Positions 50,068 through 58,946 of a stretch of DNA of 58,978 bases are shown piece by piece. Both the position numbers and the translations under genes were made by a program. Numbering within the stretch: position 1 is the first letter of the stretch; every line of letters begins with the position of its first letter. This DNA is from Clostridiales bacterium. GTDB taxonomy: Bacteria; Bacillota; Clostridia; Oscillospirales; Oscillospiraceae. The notes below the pieces were generated by a model, which saw only the letters and a program-made list of their open reading frames with translations, did not search any database and was not told the origin of the DNA. The DNA lies in contig JAJUGN010000008.1 in assembly GCA_029265975.1 (NCBI GenBank), positions 1-58,978 of the forward strand, read 5' to 3'.

Positions 50068-51096
50068 TCAGTTCATCTGTCTTCTGCGGGAAAGGTTAAT
50101 AGTGCCTTCCTGCATCTCGTTGACCCATTCGAGAGCCTTGCCGGTGCCGTAGGCGACGCAGGACACAGCGTCGTCGGCGACGTGGGTCTCTATGCTTGTC
50201 CGCGATTCGATCAGCTTGTCGAAGCCCCAGAGCAGGCTTCCGCCCCCCGTCATTACGATGCCGTTCGTAGAAATATCGGCGACGAGCTCCGGCGGGGTGC
50301 TCTCGAGAACCGAGTGGACAGCCTCAAGTATGCGCTCTGTGACCTCCTCGAAGGCCTCAATCATCTCGTTTGAACCTACCGTAAATATCCTCGGCAGTCC
50401 GGTCATGAGGCAGCGGCCCTTGACCTCCATATAGGTGGTTTCGGGCTTCGGGAATACGCATCCTATGGTCATTTTCATTTCCTCGGCGGTCCGCTCCCCG
50501 ATGAGCACGTTGTGCTTTCTTCTCACGTATTTGATTATCGCCTCGTTGAAGGCGTCGCCCGCGACCTTAATGGACTGGGAAGCGACAACGCCCGAAAGCG
50601 AGATTACGGCGATGTCAGTGGTTCCTCCGCCTATGTCCACCACCATATGCCCGTCCGGCTTGGTGATGTCTATGCCCGCGCCTATGGCGGCCGCGACGGG
50701 CTCCTCTATGAGAAATACCTTTCTCGCGCCCGCCTGTATGCCGGCGTCGATTACCGCCCTTTCCTCGACCTCCGTTATGCCGCTGGGCACACAGATGACG
50801 AGCCTCGGCTTCACAAGGCTGAATGTCGTTACCTTTCCTATCATTTCCTTGAGCATACGCTCCGTCATGTCGTAGTCGGAAATTACACCCTCGCGCAGTG
50901 GGCGGATCGCCACGATGTTTCCGGGCGTCCTTCCGAGCATCTTCTCCGCTTCCTCGCCGACCTTCAGTAGCCTGCCGGTGTTTTTGTCCATCGCCACGAC
51001 TGAGGGCTCGCGCAGGACGATTCCCCTGCCCTTCACATATACCAGAACGGTGGCGGTTCCAAGATCTATCCCTATATCTCTTCCAATCAGCAGCAT
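50068..51096 (-). CDS. mreB: MreB/Mbl-family actin-like rod-shape protein
   Basis: 342 residues from the ATG at 51096 (GGAGG 5 bases upstream; the longer frame to 51108 is not needed). Actin-fold nucleotide motifs: phosphate 1 GIDLGTATVLVYV, phosphate 2 VVDIGGGTTDIAVI near 160, adenosine motif MTGGGSLLWGFD near 285. Polymerises under the membrane to guide peptidoglycan synthesis. It lies at the end of a DNA-repair operon, without mreC/mreD, so it may be Mbl or MreBH-like rather than the main MreB. Confidence 0.88.
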   Translation of the reverse strand: MLLIGRDIGIDLGTATVLVYVKGRGIVLREPSVVAMDKNTGRLLKVGEEAEKMLGRTPGNIVAIRPLREGVISDYDMTERMLKEMIGKVTTFSLVKPRLVICVPSGITEVEERAVIDAGIQAGARKVFLIEEPVAAAIGAGIDITKPDGHMVVDIGGGTTDIAVISLSGVVASQSIKVAGDAFNEAIIKYVRRKHNVLIGERTAEEMKMTIGCVFPKPETTYMEVKGRCLMTGLPRIFTVGSNEMIEAFEEVTERILEAVHSVLESTPPELVADISTNGIVMTGGGSLLWGFDKLIESRTSIETHVADDAVSCVAYGTGKALEWVNEMQEGTINLSRRRQMN

Positions 51097-51142
51097 ATAA
51101 ACCTCCATGTGCTTTGATAAAAAAACGCTGAAAAATTATTGC

Positions 51143-51802
51143 TCAGCCGCCCTCGGTCACGGCAAGCGCGGCGCAGAGCACCTTTTTCGCACCCGCTGTC
51201 AGCAAGACCCTTGCGCACTCGGAAAGGGTCGCCCCAGTCGTCGCCACGTCGTCTATTATCAGTATGTTCTTGCCATTTATTATGTCTGGATCGGCGGCTT
51301 CGTAAACACCACTCACGTTGGCTTTTCTTTTTTCCGCCGCGCCCAGACCGGACTGCGCCGGAGAATCGACCATTTTACGGAGAAGCTCCACCGCCACGTC
51401 GCCCAGCTCTAGCGCAGCCGCCGTCGCCAGCAGGAAGGCCTGGTCATAGCCGCGCTTTTTCTTTCTCGCACTGCTCAGCGGCACCCATGTGATGAGGTCG
51501 TAGCGCTCCCCGAGACGCTCTTTTATACAGTCCGCAAGGAGCTTTCCGTAGCAGCCGGCATAGTTGGTCGCGCCCTTGAACTTGAAACGCAGGACCGAAC
51601 TCCGCACGTCGTCCCGGTAAAAGAGCGGAGCCACGCAGACCGAAAAAAACTCGCCTTTCTTCTTATACGAGGCCGAAGTAAAAGGCAGGGTTTTCATGCA
51701 CCGGGCACAGATATGCTTTTCGTCCTTTTTCAGGAATCTCCTGCAAAATGTGCAGCGCGGCGGAAACAAAAGATCCAGAAGCTTTGAGAAAAAACCGCTC
51801 AT
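51143..51802 (-). CDS. comFC: ComFC-like phosphoribosyltransferase-fold protein
   Basis: 219 residues. N-terminal zinc-binding cysteines (CTFCRRF and CARCMK, about 17-40) and a C-terminal PRPP-type loop ILIIDDVATTGATL near 180. ComF family proteins act in DNA uptake and processing; the enzymatic role is not settled. AGGAGG lies 7 bases before the ATG. Between recD2 and the mreB-like gene in a continuous minus-strand operon. Confidence 0.87.
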   Translation of the reverse strand: MSGFFSKLLDLLFPPRCTFCRRFLKKDEKHICARCMKTLPFTSASYKKKGEFFSVCVAPLFYRDDVRSSVLRFKFKGATNYAGCYGKLLADCIKERLGERYDLITWVPLSSARKKKRGYDQAFLLATAAALELGDVAVELLRKMVDSPAQSGLGAAEKRKANVSGVYEAADPDIINGKNILIIDDVATTGATLSECARVLLTAGAKKVLCAALAVTEGG

Positions 51803-51820
51803 GAGGCACCTCCTGTAAAT

Positions 51821-54025
51821 TTACATCAGTCCCGATTTAAGCCTGGTTTTAAGCCCGCTGTATCTCCTTTGTATACGGTTGTTTTCAGCCATCCGGAGCA
51901 GGATTTCGTTGTCTCCGACGATTATCATAAGCTCCCTTGCCCTCGTCACGGCCGTGTAGAGGACGGAGCGCGTCATAAGGGACGGCGCGCACTGCATTGC
52001 GGACAGGATGACCGCCCTGTATTCGCTGCCCTGGGACTTGTGAACGGTCAAAGCATAAGCCGGCTCAAGCTCAATCAGAAGATCGAAGCTGTAAACAGCC
52101 AGCCTCCCGTCGAAATCTATCTCCAGGGTGCGCTCCTGGTTGTTTATCCTGACAAGCTGGCCTATATCGCCGTTGAAGATTCCTGTGCCAATAATTTCTC
52201 CCTTTCTCCATATTATATCATAATTATTTCGGGTTTGCATTACTTTATCGCCTTCCCGAAACAAAAATTCTCCGAATCTTTTCTCGTTTTTCCCCGCCGC
52301 CGGAGGATTCAGCGCCGCCTGGAGCGCCTGATTGAGCTTCACCGTGCCCGTTTCGTACATCCGCGTGGGCGAAAGCACCTGTATCTGCGAGGGATCGATG
52401 CCCATATGCCTGGGCAGCCGCTCGGTGCATAAATCAATTATGGTTTCCACGGCCTTTTCGGGCGTGCGCCTCTGAAGCACGAAGAAATCGCCCGTGTTGC
52501 CTAGCTCGGGCGGCTCTCCCCTGTTTATCCTGTGTGCGTTTCTGATTATGCGGCTTTCCGCAGCCTGTCTGAATATCTCGACGAGCCGCACGGTTTCCAC
52601 CGTTCCGCTCCCTATTATGTCGGAAAAGACGTTCCCCGGGCCGACTGATGCAAGCTGATCCGCGTCGCCTACCAGGACAAGACGGCACTCCGGCTTCATG
52701 GCGTCCAGCAGTGCGCTCATAAGGATTATGTCAACCATGGAAGCCTCATCCAATATCACGGCGTCTGCGTCTATGGGATCTGAGGCGCACTTCTGGAACG
52801 CCGGCATCCCCATTTCCCAGGAAAAGCCCATGCCGAGCAGACGGTGAACCGTCTGCGCCTCCTCGGAGCAAAGCTCGCTCATGCGCTTTGCGGCTCTCCC
52901 CGTGGGTGCGGTCAGCACGGTTTTCAGGCCCATGGCGCCGAAAAGCTCCAGAATCGCCTTTATCACCGTAGTTTTTCCCGTTCCGGGTCCTCCCGTCAGT
53001 GCCATCACGCGGCGCTCGGCCGCTGTTTCCACCGCGCGCCTCTGCGCGTCGGCAAGCGTTACTCCCAGGCTGTTCTGCGCCCTTTCGATAAGTCGGGCAA
53101 GCTCGGACCTGTCGAGCAGCTTCACTCGGGCCATTTCGAGCAGCCGTCCGGCCACAGCCTTCTCCGCGGCATAAAGCGAGGCGAGATACGATACCCTAAA
53201 CCCCGCGATTTCGTCCTCGACGACCTCCCCCTGCTCCACAAGTGTGTCGATGCCGTCCGCCACTGTGCCGGGGTCCGCCTCTATAAGCGCCGAAGTCACG
53301 GAAACGAGCTTGTCCCTGGGTATGAAGCTGTGTCCGTTATTCAGATTGTGCGCCAGCTCAAACATCGCCGCCGCCTGAACGCGCTCCGGCGAGTCGACGG
53401 AAAAGCCGAGACTCATAGCCAGTCTGTCAGCCTCATTGAATTCTGCGCCCACATATTCGCAGGTAAGAATATACGGGTTGTCCTTTACGGCTGCGAGGGC
53501 GTCGTCGCCGAAGGCCTTGTAGGCGCGCATCGCGAAGTGCGCTCCCAGCCCTTCTCCAACCATGAACTCCACGAGGCGGCGCAGCCCGGCGCGGCGCTGA
53601 AAGGCCCTGCCGATCTCCGCCGCTTTTTTGGGGTTGATGCCGCGCAGCTCCGTCAGGCGTTCCGGCTCCTCCTCTATGACCTCAAGAGCCCTGGCTCCGA
53701 ACTTCTCGACAATGAGCCTCGCGGTTGCCGGCCCCACGCCCTTTATGCCGCCGAAGGCCAGATAATCGTAGATTGCCGACGCGGTTTCCGGCAGACGTCT
53801 TACCGCGCGCTCCGCCTTAAACTGCTGCCCGTGCGAGGGATGCGTCGTCCAGGAGCCCTCCAGCTCGAGCGCCTCCCCCGGCGAAACGCAGGGCAGGCAG
53901 CCCACGACCGTGACGATTCCCTCCGGGCCCGTATTCAGACGCAGGACGCAGTATCCGTTATCCCCGTTCTCATAAATAACCGAGGAAACGGTGCCTTCTA
54001 TATGGTCGAGTTCCCTTTCCGTCAT
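51821..54025 (-). CDS. recD2: RecD2-type ATP-dependent 5'-3' DNA helicase
   Basis: 734 residues. An N-terminal OB-like segment and helix-hairpin-helix region (KGVGPATARLIVEKFG, LRGINPKKA, about 95-145) precede a superfamily 1 motor: Walker A LTGGPGTGKTTVI near 345, DEASMVD near 425, GDADQLASVG near 455, and motif VI TAVTRARE near 695. RecD2 proteins work without RecBC, in repair and replication-fork maintenance. Its ATG overlaps the upstream gene's stop by 4 bases; GGAGGAAG precedes it. Confidence 0.92.
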   Translation of the reverse strand: MTERELDHIEGTVSSVIYENGDNGYCVLRLNTGPEGIVTVVGCLPCVSPGEALELEGSWTTHPSHGQQFKAERAVRRLPETASAIYDYLAFGGIKGVGPATARLIVEKFGARALEVIEEEPERLTELRGINPKKAAEIGRAFQRRAGLRRLVEFMVGEGLGAHFAMRAYKAFGDDALAAVKDNPYILTCEYVGAEFNEADRLAMSLGFSVDSPERVQAAAMFELAHNLNNGHSFIPRDKLVSVTSALIEADPGTVADGIDTLVEQGEVVEDEIAGFRVSYLASLYAAEKAVAGRLLEMARVKLLDRSELARLIERAQNSLGVTLADAQRRAVETAAERRVMALTGGPGTGKTTVIKAILELFGAMGLKTVLTAPTGRAAKRMSELCSEEAQTVHRLLGMGFSWEMGMPAFQKCASDPIDADAVILDEASMVDIILMSALLDAMKPECRLVLVGDADQLASVGPGNVFSDIIGSGTVETVRLVEIFRQAAESRIIRNAHRINRGEPPELGNTGDFFVLQRRTPEKAVETIIDLCTERLPRHMGIDPSQIQVLSPTRMYETGTVKLNQALQAALNPPAAGKNEKRFGEFLFREGDKVMQTRNNYDIIWRKGEIIGTGIFNGDIGQLVRINNQERTLEIDFDGRLAVYSFDLLIELEPAYALTVHKSQGSEYRAVILSAMQCAPSLMTRSVLYTAVTRARELMIIVGDNEILLRMAENNRIQRRYSGLKTRLKSGLM

Positions 54026-54375
54026 TCTTCCTCCGTTCCCGCCTTGAAAAATGCATAGAGCTCGGAAGCCTTGCAGACCGATACGTCTTCACAGCCTCTG
54101 GCGATAAGCTCCGCCATTTTCCGGCTCTCCGGGTCCAGGCCTCCGTCCGCGATGACTATTTGCATCTCGATACCGCTGCGGCTGAAAAGCGCCGAGAGGG
54201 CTTTCACCGTTCGGTCGAGATCCGGAGCGCTGCCGCAGGCGTAGATTACCGAGTAGAGCTTTTCGCCTTTGCCGGCTCTAAGGGACGTCGCCAGCCTTCC
54301 GTATAGAAGCCATACGGCCAGGACTATGCCCGATGCGATGAAAAGAGTCGTGAGAGTTTCAAAAAACATGCCCAT
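54022..54375 (-). CDS. Small membrane-anchored protein of unknown function
   Basis: 117 residues from the ATG at 54375 (GGAGG 8 bases upstream); the open frame to 54555 is antisense shadow. One N-terminal membrane helix (about 6-26), then a soluble domain of about 85 residues with YACGSAPDLDRTV and IVIADGGLDPES, an alternating strand/helix pattern that looks like a small alpha/beta domain. Not recognised. Its stop overlaps recD2 by 4 bases, so the two are translated together. Confidence 0.7.
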   Translation of the reverse strand: MGMFFETLTTLFIASGIVLAVWLLYGRLATSLRAGKGEKLYSVIYACGSAPDLDRTVKALSALFSRSGIEMQIVIADGGLDPESRKMAELIARGCEDVSVCKASELYAFFKAGTEEE

Positions 54376-54419
54376 AAAAGCACCTCCACACAACATGATA
54401 TTGCGGAGGCGCATTATTG

Positions 54420-54908
54420 TTACCTCAGGAGGGATGCGAAGCCAAAGGTTATTCCCGAAACCAGTATTCCGGCAATAATCACTCCCAGAAGTATGGAAGT
54501 GAACGCGGTTTTGAGCCTTACGTCCAGAAGCGCGGCAAGCAGGGCGCCGGTCCATGCGCCGGTGCCCGGAAGTGGGATCGCTACGAATATCATCAGTCCG
54601 ATGAACTCGCCCTTTGTGAGCTTTTCTTTATGCCGCAGCGTTTTTTCCACACGCTTGTCTACCAGCTTCTGCATAAATCTGCTTTTTTTTGAAAGCCAGT
54701 TCAGTATGCGCTTGATAAAGATTATTATGAACGGAACCGGCAGAATGTTGCCGATAAGAGAAATGAGCGTAGCCGTCCAGACGTTGAGACCCAGTGAAAC
54801 CCCGAGCGGTATGGCGGCTCTGAGCTCAAGAATCGGCAGCATGGATACGAACGCCGTGACCAGCATCTTGGAAATGGCGGTTTCCCCCGCCATTGCGGCG
54901 AAATGCAT
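54420..54908 (-). CDS. COG2426-type small membrane (putative export) protein
   Basis: 162 residues with about four helices and a basic cytoplasmic loop (about 68-100). ELRAAIPLGVSLGLN near residue 28 and VAIPLPGTGAWTGALLAALLD near 110 are the signatures of the Sm_multidrug_ex (PF06695) family. The family name is historical; the substrate is uncertain. GGAGG lies before the ATG. Follows uvrA after 20 bases. Confidence 0.85.
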   Translation of the reverse strand: MHFAAMAGETAISKMLVTAFVSMLPILELRAAIPLGVSLGLNVWTATLISLIGNILPVPFIIIFIKRILNWLSKKSRFMQKLVDKRVEKTLRHKEKLTKGEFIGLMIFVAIPLPGTGAWTGALLAALLDVRLKTAFTSILLGVIIAGILVSGITFGFASLLR

Positions 54909-54928
54909 AAAGTACCTCCGATGATGAT

Positions 54929-57751
54929 TTATAATACTTTCTTAAGGAATTCTCCCGTATAGCTTTTTTCGCAGGCCGCGACCTCCTCCGGAGTGCCGCA
55001 GCACACTATATTTCCGCCCTTGTCGCCGCCCTCCGGCCCGAGGTCGATGATATAGTCCGCGGTTTTTATGACGTCCAGGTTGTGCTCGATGACTACAACC
55101 GTGTTGCCGGCCTCCACCAGCCTGTTCAGCATATCGATCAGGCGGTGCACATCCGCGACGTGGAGTCCCGTGGTAGGCTCGTCCAGTACATATATAGTGC
55201 TTCCTGTGGACCTCTTTGAAAGCTCCGTCGCAAGCTTTATCCTCTGCGCCTCGCCGCCGGAAAGCGTCGTCGAGGGCTGTCCTAGCCTGACGTATCCGAG
55301 TCCCACGTCAAAGAGGGTCTGGAGCCTCGCCGTTATCTTCGGGTAGTTTTCGAAGAAGGAAAGCGCCTCCTCAACGGTCATGTTAAGCACCTCGTATATG
55401 TCCTTGCCCTTATATTTCACCTCCAGAGTCTCCCTGTTGTATCTTTTTCCCTTGCAGACCTCGCAGGGGACGTATATGTCCGGCAGAAAGTGCATTTCTA
55501 TCTTGAGCAGCCCGTCTCCCGAGCAGGCCTCGCACCTTCCTCCCCTTACGTTGAAGGAGAACCTGCCGGGTCCGTAGCCTCTCGCCTTTGCGTCCTGCGT
55601 AGAGGCGAAAAGGTCCCTTATGTCGTTGAAGACGCCGGTGTAGGTGGCGGGATTCGATCGCGGCGTCCTGCCTATGGGACTCTGGTCGATGCTGATTATC
55701 TTGTCGAGGTTTTCAAGCCCCTCCATGGCGCGGTGCCGGCCGGGCTTTATCTTGACCCGGTTCAGCTCCGCGGCCAGCGTTGCGTAAAGCACGCCGTTGA
55801 CCAAAGAGGACTTTCCGCTTCCGGAAACGCCCGTAACGCAGGTGAAAACGCCGAGCGGTATCTCCGCGTCGATGTTTTTAAGGTTATTCTCCTCCGCGCC
55901 CCGTATAACAAGCTTTTTGCCGTTTCCCTTTCTCCGCGTTTCCGGCACCTCTATCTTCTTTTTTCCGCTGAGGTACTGTCCGGTCAAAGACTCCTCGCAG
56001 TCCTTTATGCCCTCGACGCTTCCCGAGTAGACGACTTTTCCCCCGTGGACGCCCGCTCCCGGCCCTATATCGATTATATGGTCGGCCTCAAGCATTGTCT
56101 CCTCGTCGTGCTCGACGACTATCAGCGTGTTTCCTATGTCACGAAGGCGTTTCAGCGTTCTTAAGAGCTTTGCGTTGTCGCGCTGGTGCAGGCCTATGCT
56201 TGGCTCGTCAAGTATATAGAGAACGCCCATGAGCGAGGAGCCGATCTGCGTCGCCAGCCTTATCCTCTGGCTTTCGCCGCCGGAGAGTGTGCCCGCCCTT
56301 CTGGAGAGGGAAAGATATTCTAGCCCCACGCTCTGGAGAAAGCCCAGGCGCTCCCTGATCTCCTTCAGTATCCTGTCTGCGATCATCGCGTCCTTGCCGC
56401 GCAGCTCCAGCGCGTTTATGAAATCGAGGGCCTCGGTTACAGATTTCGCGCAGAATTCCGCTATGTTTATGCCTCCGACGGTGACGGCCAGCACCTCTTT
56501 CCTGAGCCTCAGGCCGCTGCATTCGGGGCAGGTGTGTTCGGACATGCACTGCTCGAGCTCGTAGCGCATAGCAGGGCTCTGGGTCTCCTTATAACGCCGC
56601 TCCAGATTGTTTACTATGCCCTCGAAGGGCTGGCTGAGAGTTCCCACGCCGTGCTCGCGCTCGTAGCGGAGCGTCAGCTTCTCTCCCTTTGTGCCGTACA
56701 GCAGCGCGTCGAGCGCCTGCGGGGCAAAATCCCTTATAGGCGTGTTGAGATTGAAGCCGTATCGCTTCCCGAGCGCCTCGTAGTACATTCTCGCGATGCT
56801 GTCGCCGTTCACGCCGCCCCATCCGCTTGCGCATATGGCGCCCTCGGCTATGGAAAGCGACGGGTTCGGTATTATTATGTCGGGGTCCACCCGCAGCTGC
56901 ATTCCCAGCCCCGTGCAGGTCGGGCAGGCGCCGTAAGGGTTGTTGAAGGAGAACATCCTCGGCGTAAGCTCCTCGATGCTTACGCCGCATTCCTCGCAGG
57001 CGTAGTTCTGAGAGAACATCAGCTCCCTGTCCTCCCCTACCACGTCCACCAGGACGACGCCTCCCGCGAGCGCCGAGGCGGTCTCAAGCGAGTCCGCCAG
57101 CCTGCGGGTAATGTCGTCCTTGATGACGAGGCGGTCAACGACTATCTCTATGCTGTGCTTTATATTCTTGTCGAGCTTAAAATGCTCCGAAAGATCGTAA
57201 ATGCTGCCGTCTACGCGGACGCGGACGTAACCGCTCCTTCTTGCGTCTTCAAAGACCTTTTGGTGCTCTCCCTTCCTCGCCCTGACTACCGGCGCGAGTA
57301 TCTGTATCCTTGTCGCCTGGGGCAGCTCCATCACATGGTCGATTATCTGGTCTATCGTCTGCTGCCTTATTTCCCTGCCGCACTCCGGGCAGTGCGGGAC
57401 TCCGATGTTCGCCCACAGGAGACGCAGGTAGTCGTAAATCTCCGTAACTGTTCCGACAGTCGACCGCGGGTTTTTAGACGTTGTTTTCTGGTCTATCGAA
57501 ATTGCGGGCGAAAGCCCCTCTATATAATCGACGTTTGGCTTCTCCATCTGCCCGAGAAACTGCCTCGCATAGGATGAGAGTGATTCCACATACCTTCTCT
57601 GCCCCTCTGCGTATATCGTATCAAAGGCGAGCGAAGACTTGCCGCTGCCCGAAATTCCTGTCAGGACCACCAGACTGTCCCTGGGTATCTCGACGTCGAT
57701 ATTCTGGAGGTTATTCTCTTTTGCGCCCTTTACGAGTATGCTGCTGCGCAT
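54929..57751 (-). CDS. uvrA: Excinuclease ABC subunit A
   Basis: 940 residues from the ATG at 57751 (AAGGA 5 bases upstream), the normal UvrA length; the longer frame to 57826 lacks support. Two ABC ATPase halves: Walker [10 protein letters not shown] near 31 and GVSGSGKSS near 635, signatures [12 protein letters not shown] and [12 protein letters not shown]. Zinc-finger cysteines CPEC, CEEC...CPTC and CEAC...CEVC are all present. Recognises bulky DNA lesions with UvrB for nucleotide excision repair. First gene of the uvrA-to-mreB operon. Confidence 0.96.
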   Translation of the reverse strand: MRSSILVKGAKENNLQNIDVEIPRDSLVVLTGISGSGKSSLAFDTIYAEGQRRYVESLSSYARQFLGQMEKPNVDYIEGLSPAISIDQKTTSKNPRSTVGTVTEIYDYLRLLWANIGVPHCPECGREIRQQTIDQIIDHVMELPQATRIQILAPVVRARKGEHQKVFEDARRSGYVRVRVDGSIYDLSEHFKLDKNIKHSIEIVVDRLVIKDDITRRLADSLETASALAGGVVLVDVVGEDRELMFSQNYACEECGVSIEELTPRMFSFNNPYGACPTCTGLGMQLRVDPDIIIPNPSLSIAEGAICASGWGGVNGDSIARMYYEALGKRYGFNLNTPIRDFAPQALDALLYGTKGEKLTLRYEREHGVGTLSQPFEGIVNNLERRYKETQSPAMRYELEQCMSEHTCPECSGLRLRKEVLAVTVGGINIAEFCAKSVTEALDFINALELRGKDAMIADRILKEIRERLGFLQSVGLEYLSLSRRAGTLSGGESQRIRLATQIGSSLMGVLYILDEPSIGLHQRDNAKLLRTLKRLRDIGNTLIVVEHDEETMLEADHIIDIGPGAGVHGGKVVYSGSVEGIKDCEESLTGQYLSGKKKIEVPETRRKGNGKKLVIRGAEENNLKNIDAEIPLGVFTCVTGVSGSGKSSLVNGVLYATLAAELNRVKIKPGRHRAMEGLENLDKIISIDQSPIGRTPRSNPATYTGVFNDIRDLFASTQDAKARGYGPGRFSFNVRGGRCEACSGDGLLKIEMHFLPDIYVPCEVCKGKRYNRETLEVKYKGKDIYEVLNMTVEEALSFFENYPKITARLQTLFDVGLGYVRLGQPSTTLSGGEAQRIKLATELSKRSTGSTIYVLDEPTTGLHVADVHRLIDMLNRLVEAGNTVVVIEHNLDVIKTADYIIDLGPEGGDKGGNIVCCGTPEEVAACEKSYTGEFLKKVL

Positions 57752-57800
57752 GGTTTCCTTCCCCTCAGCGGCAAACGCCCCTGAGAAATGAATAAAATAT

Positions 57801-57826
57801 GAATACATATGTTTGATATGAGTCAA
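57801..57826 (-). promoter_or_regulatory. Possible uvrA promoter with LexA-like palindrome
   Basis: On the minus strand, TTGACT (57821-57826) is a fair -35. Between it and the -10 region lies CAAACATATGTATTC (57801-57815), which partly matches the Firmicute SOS box CGAAC-N4-GTTCG: the left half is good, the right half degenerate. uvrA is a standard SOS gene, so the position is meaningful though the match is imperfect. Confidence 0.35.
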
Positions 57827-57977
57827 AGTATAGTATATACCATATAAATGATTATTTCAACAAACTGAAACGAATATTTTCTATAATTCTCCTTTCGGCA
57901 GGCTCCGCCCGCTCCCTGCGCCGAACGGCCTGAAAACGCCTTCAAATCGGATTCCCGTTACGCCTTGCAAAACAGAA

Positions 57978-58217
57978 AGCGGACGCACAGCGCGTCCGCT
58001 CAGACTGTCAAAAAAGCCCAAAGGGCTTTTTTGACAAGGGGGGGTTGCATGACGGCCGCTCTGCCGCGCCCGTCATGAGAGGTGTCATTTCCGACGTACA
58101 TGCCGCCGGAAATGACAGATTTGTCTTTTTTCCGCCATTCATGGCGTAAATTCTGCGAAGCTTTCTTGCTGTAAACAAGTTTTTCGACAAGCTGAGCGGA
58201 CGCATAATGCGTCCGCT
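57978..58217 (+). repeat. Dispersed hairpin element copy D with matched flanking hairpins
   Basis: The clearest copy. Element 58001-58194 (194 bp) begins CAGACTGTCAAAAAAGCCC and ends CGACAAGCTG. It abuts exactly two 23-nt hairpins, 57978-58000 and 58195-58217, both AGCGGACGC-loop-GCGTCCGCT, identical except in the 5-nt loop (acagc and ataat). Internal stems match those of copy A. It lies upstream of uvrA and before a tiny peptide gene. A 104-codon minus-strand frame across it is not a gene. Confidence 0.9.
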
Positions 58218-58374
58218 TTGCCTGATTGCTCCAATCTTTCGGGGCGGCTTCCGGTTTGTTTTTGCCGATACGGGCTGCCCCGAAAAGGATTTTACAGTAA
58301 GTTAACATAATCATAGTTGCGGCTTTTACTTTTCTTGTCTATGCTTTAAGCAAAAGCATGGAAAGGAGAATGGT

Positions 58375-58455
58375 ATGCACGTTATACGGCCTGCGGCCGA
58401 AGACATCGACGACATGATCTTCGGCGGCGAGGATATTCCGGTCAGCGAAAAGTAA
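58375..58455 (+). CDS. Possible 26-residue peptide gene
   Basis: AAAGGAG lies 6 bases before the ATG, and a terminator follows 14 bases after the stop. The peptide starts MHVIRPAAEDIDDMIFGGED and ends IPVSEK; it is acidic, with no membrane helix or cysteine. The compact ribosome site-ORF-terminator layout argues for a real gene, but nothing similar is recognised. Processed precursor, small regulator and chance are all possible. Confidence 0.45.
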   Translation: MHVIRPAAEDIDDMIFGGEDIPVSEK

Positions 58456-58468
58456 TATCCGAGGAGAT

Positions 58469-58495
58469 CCGGGGGTTTCATACCCTGGTTTTTTT
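58469..58495 (+). terminator. Terminator after the small peptide gene
   Basis: CCGGGG (58469-58474) pairs with CCCTGG (58483-58488, one G-U pair), followed by seven T (58489-58495). Confidence 0.7.
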
Positions 58496-58796
58496 ATATA
58501 TTCACAACCCTTTCCCGGAAGAAGGCGGCGCCGGAGCTTCATTCTATTTCGAAAGCTTTTTCATATATAACGTCGTTCTGCTGTTTTCCTGTAGCGCGAC
58601 ACGATTTTTGAGAAATTCGGACAACATAAATGAGAAAAATTTAGCCGTTTCTTAGAAGTATTTCCGAGGTTCGCCCTCTTGCATCACCCGCCTCTTTTGG
58701 GAGGTAGATCATGCAAAGGGGCGGGCCTTCTTGCGCCCACGGGAGAAGCGTCCGAACGATGCCCCTCCCGGGTTTTCTGCGCCCCTTTGCCGGGCC
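58496..58796. other. Intergenic stretch at the phage-like boundary
   Basis: Contains an inverted repeat GCAAAGGGGC (58713-58722) with GCCCCTTTGC (58781-58790), a long-loop hairpin that could terminate the minus-strand gene to its right. No supported ORF; a 24-codon minus-strand frame ending near 58641 lacks a ribosome site. No attachment site was identified. Confidence 0.4.
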
Positions 58797-58946
58797 TTAT
58801 TTGCCCGGGGTCTGAGTGCCTTCTTCCTGGGTGGCGAGATACTCGGCGACCGGGATGACATAGGCTTCAGGGAGACTCTCGATCTCCCGCTTGCCCGCCT
58901 TCACGAGTACGGCGTAGACGGGTATCATGTACTCTTTTACTGTCAT
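58797..58946 (-). CDS. CD1375-like small phage-associated protein
   Basis: 49 residues from the ATG at 58946, with GGAGGG about 9 bases upstream. Sequence MTVKEYMIPVYAVLVKAGKR then LPEAYVIPVAEYL resembles the small CD1375-type proteins encoded next to tail and holin genes in Clostridial prophages (from memory, not searched). Function unknown. As the last gene of a minus-strand unit entering from beyond the window, it suggests a prophage or phage remnant to the right. Confidence 0.6.
   Translation of the reverse strand: MTVKEYMIPVYAVLVKAGKREIESLPEAYVIPVAEYLATQEEGTQTPGK

Noticed and set aside
18944-58194. CRISPR array as an explanation for the recurring repeats
   Set aside because: Copies are tens of kilobases apart, about 193 bp long, in both orientations and not interspersed with spacers; no cas genes.
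58000-58314. 104-codon minus-strand ORF across repeat copy D, and similar frames across copies A, B and C
   Set aside because: The frames are products of the repeat sequence itself, lack ribosome sites, and are broken differently in each copy.
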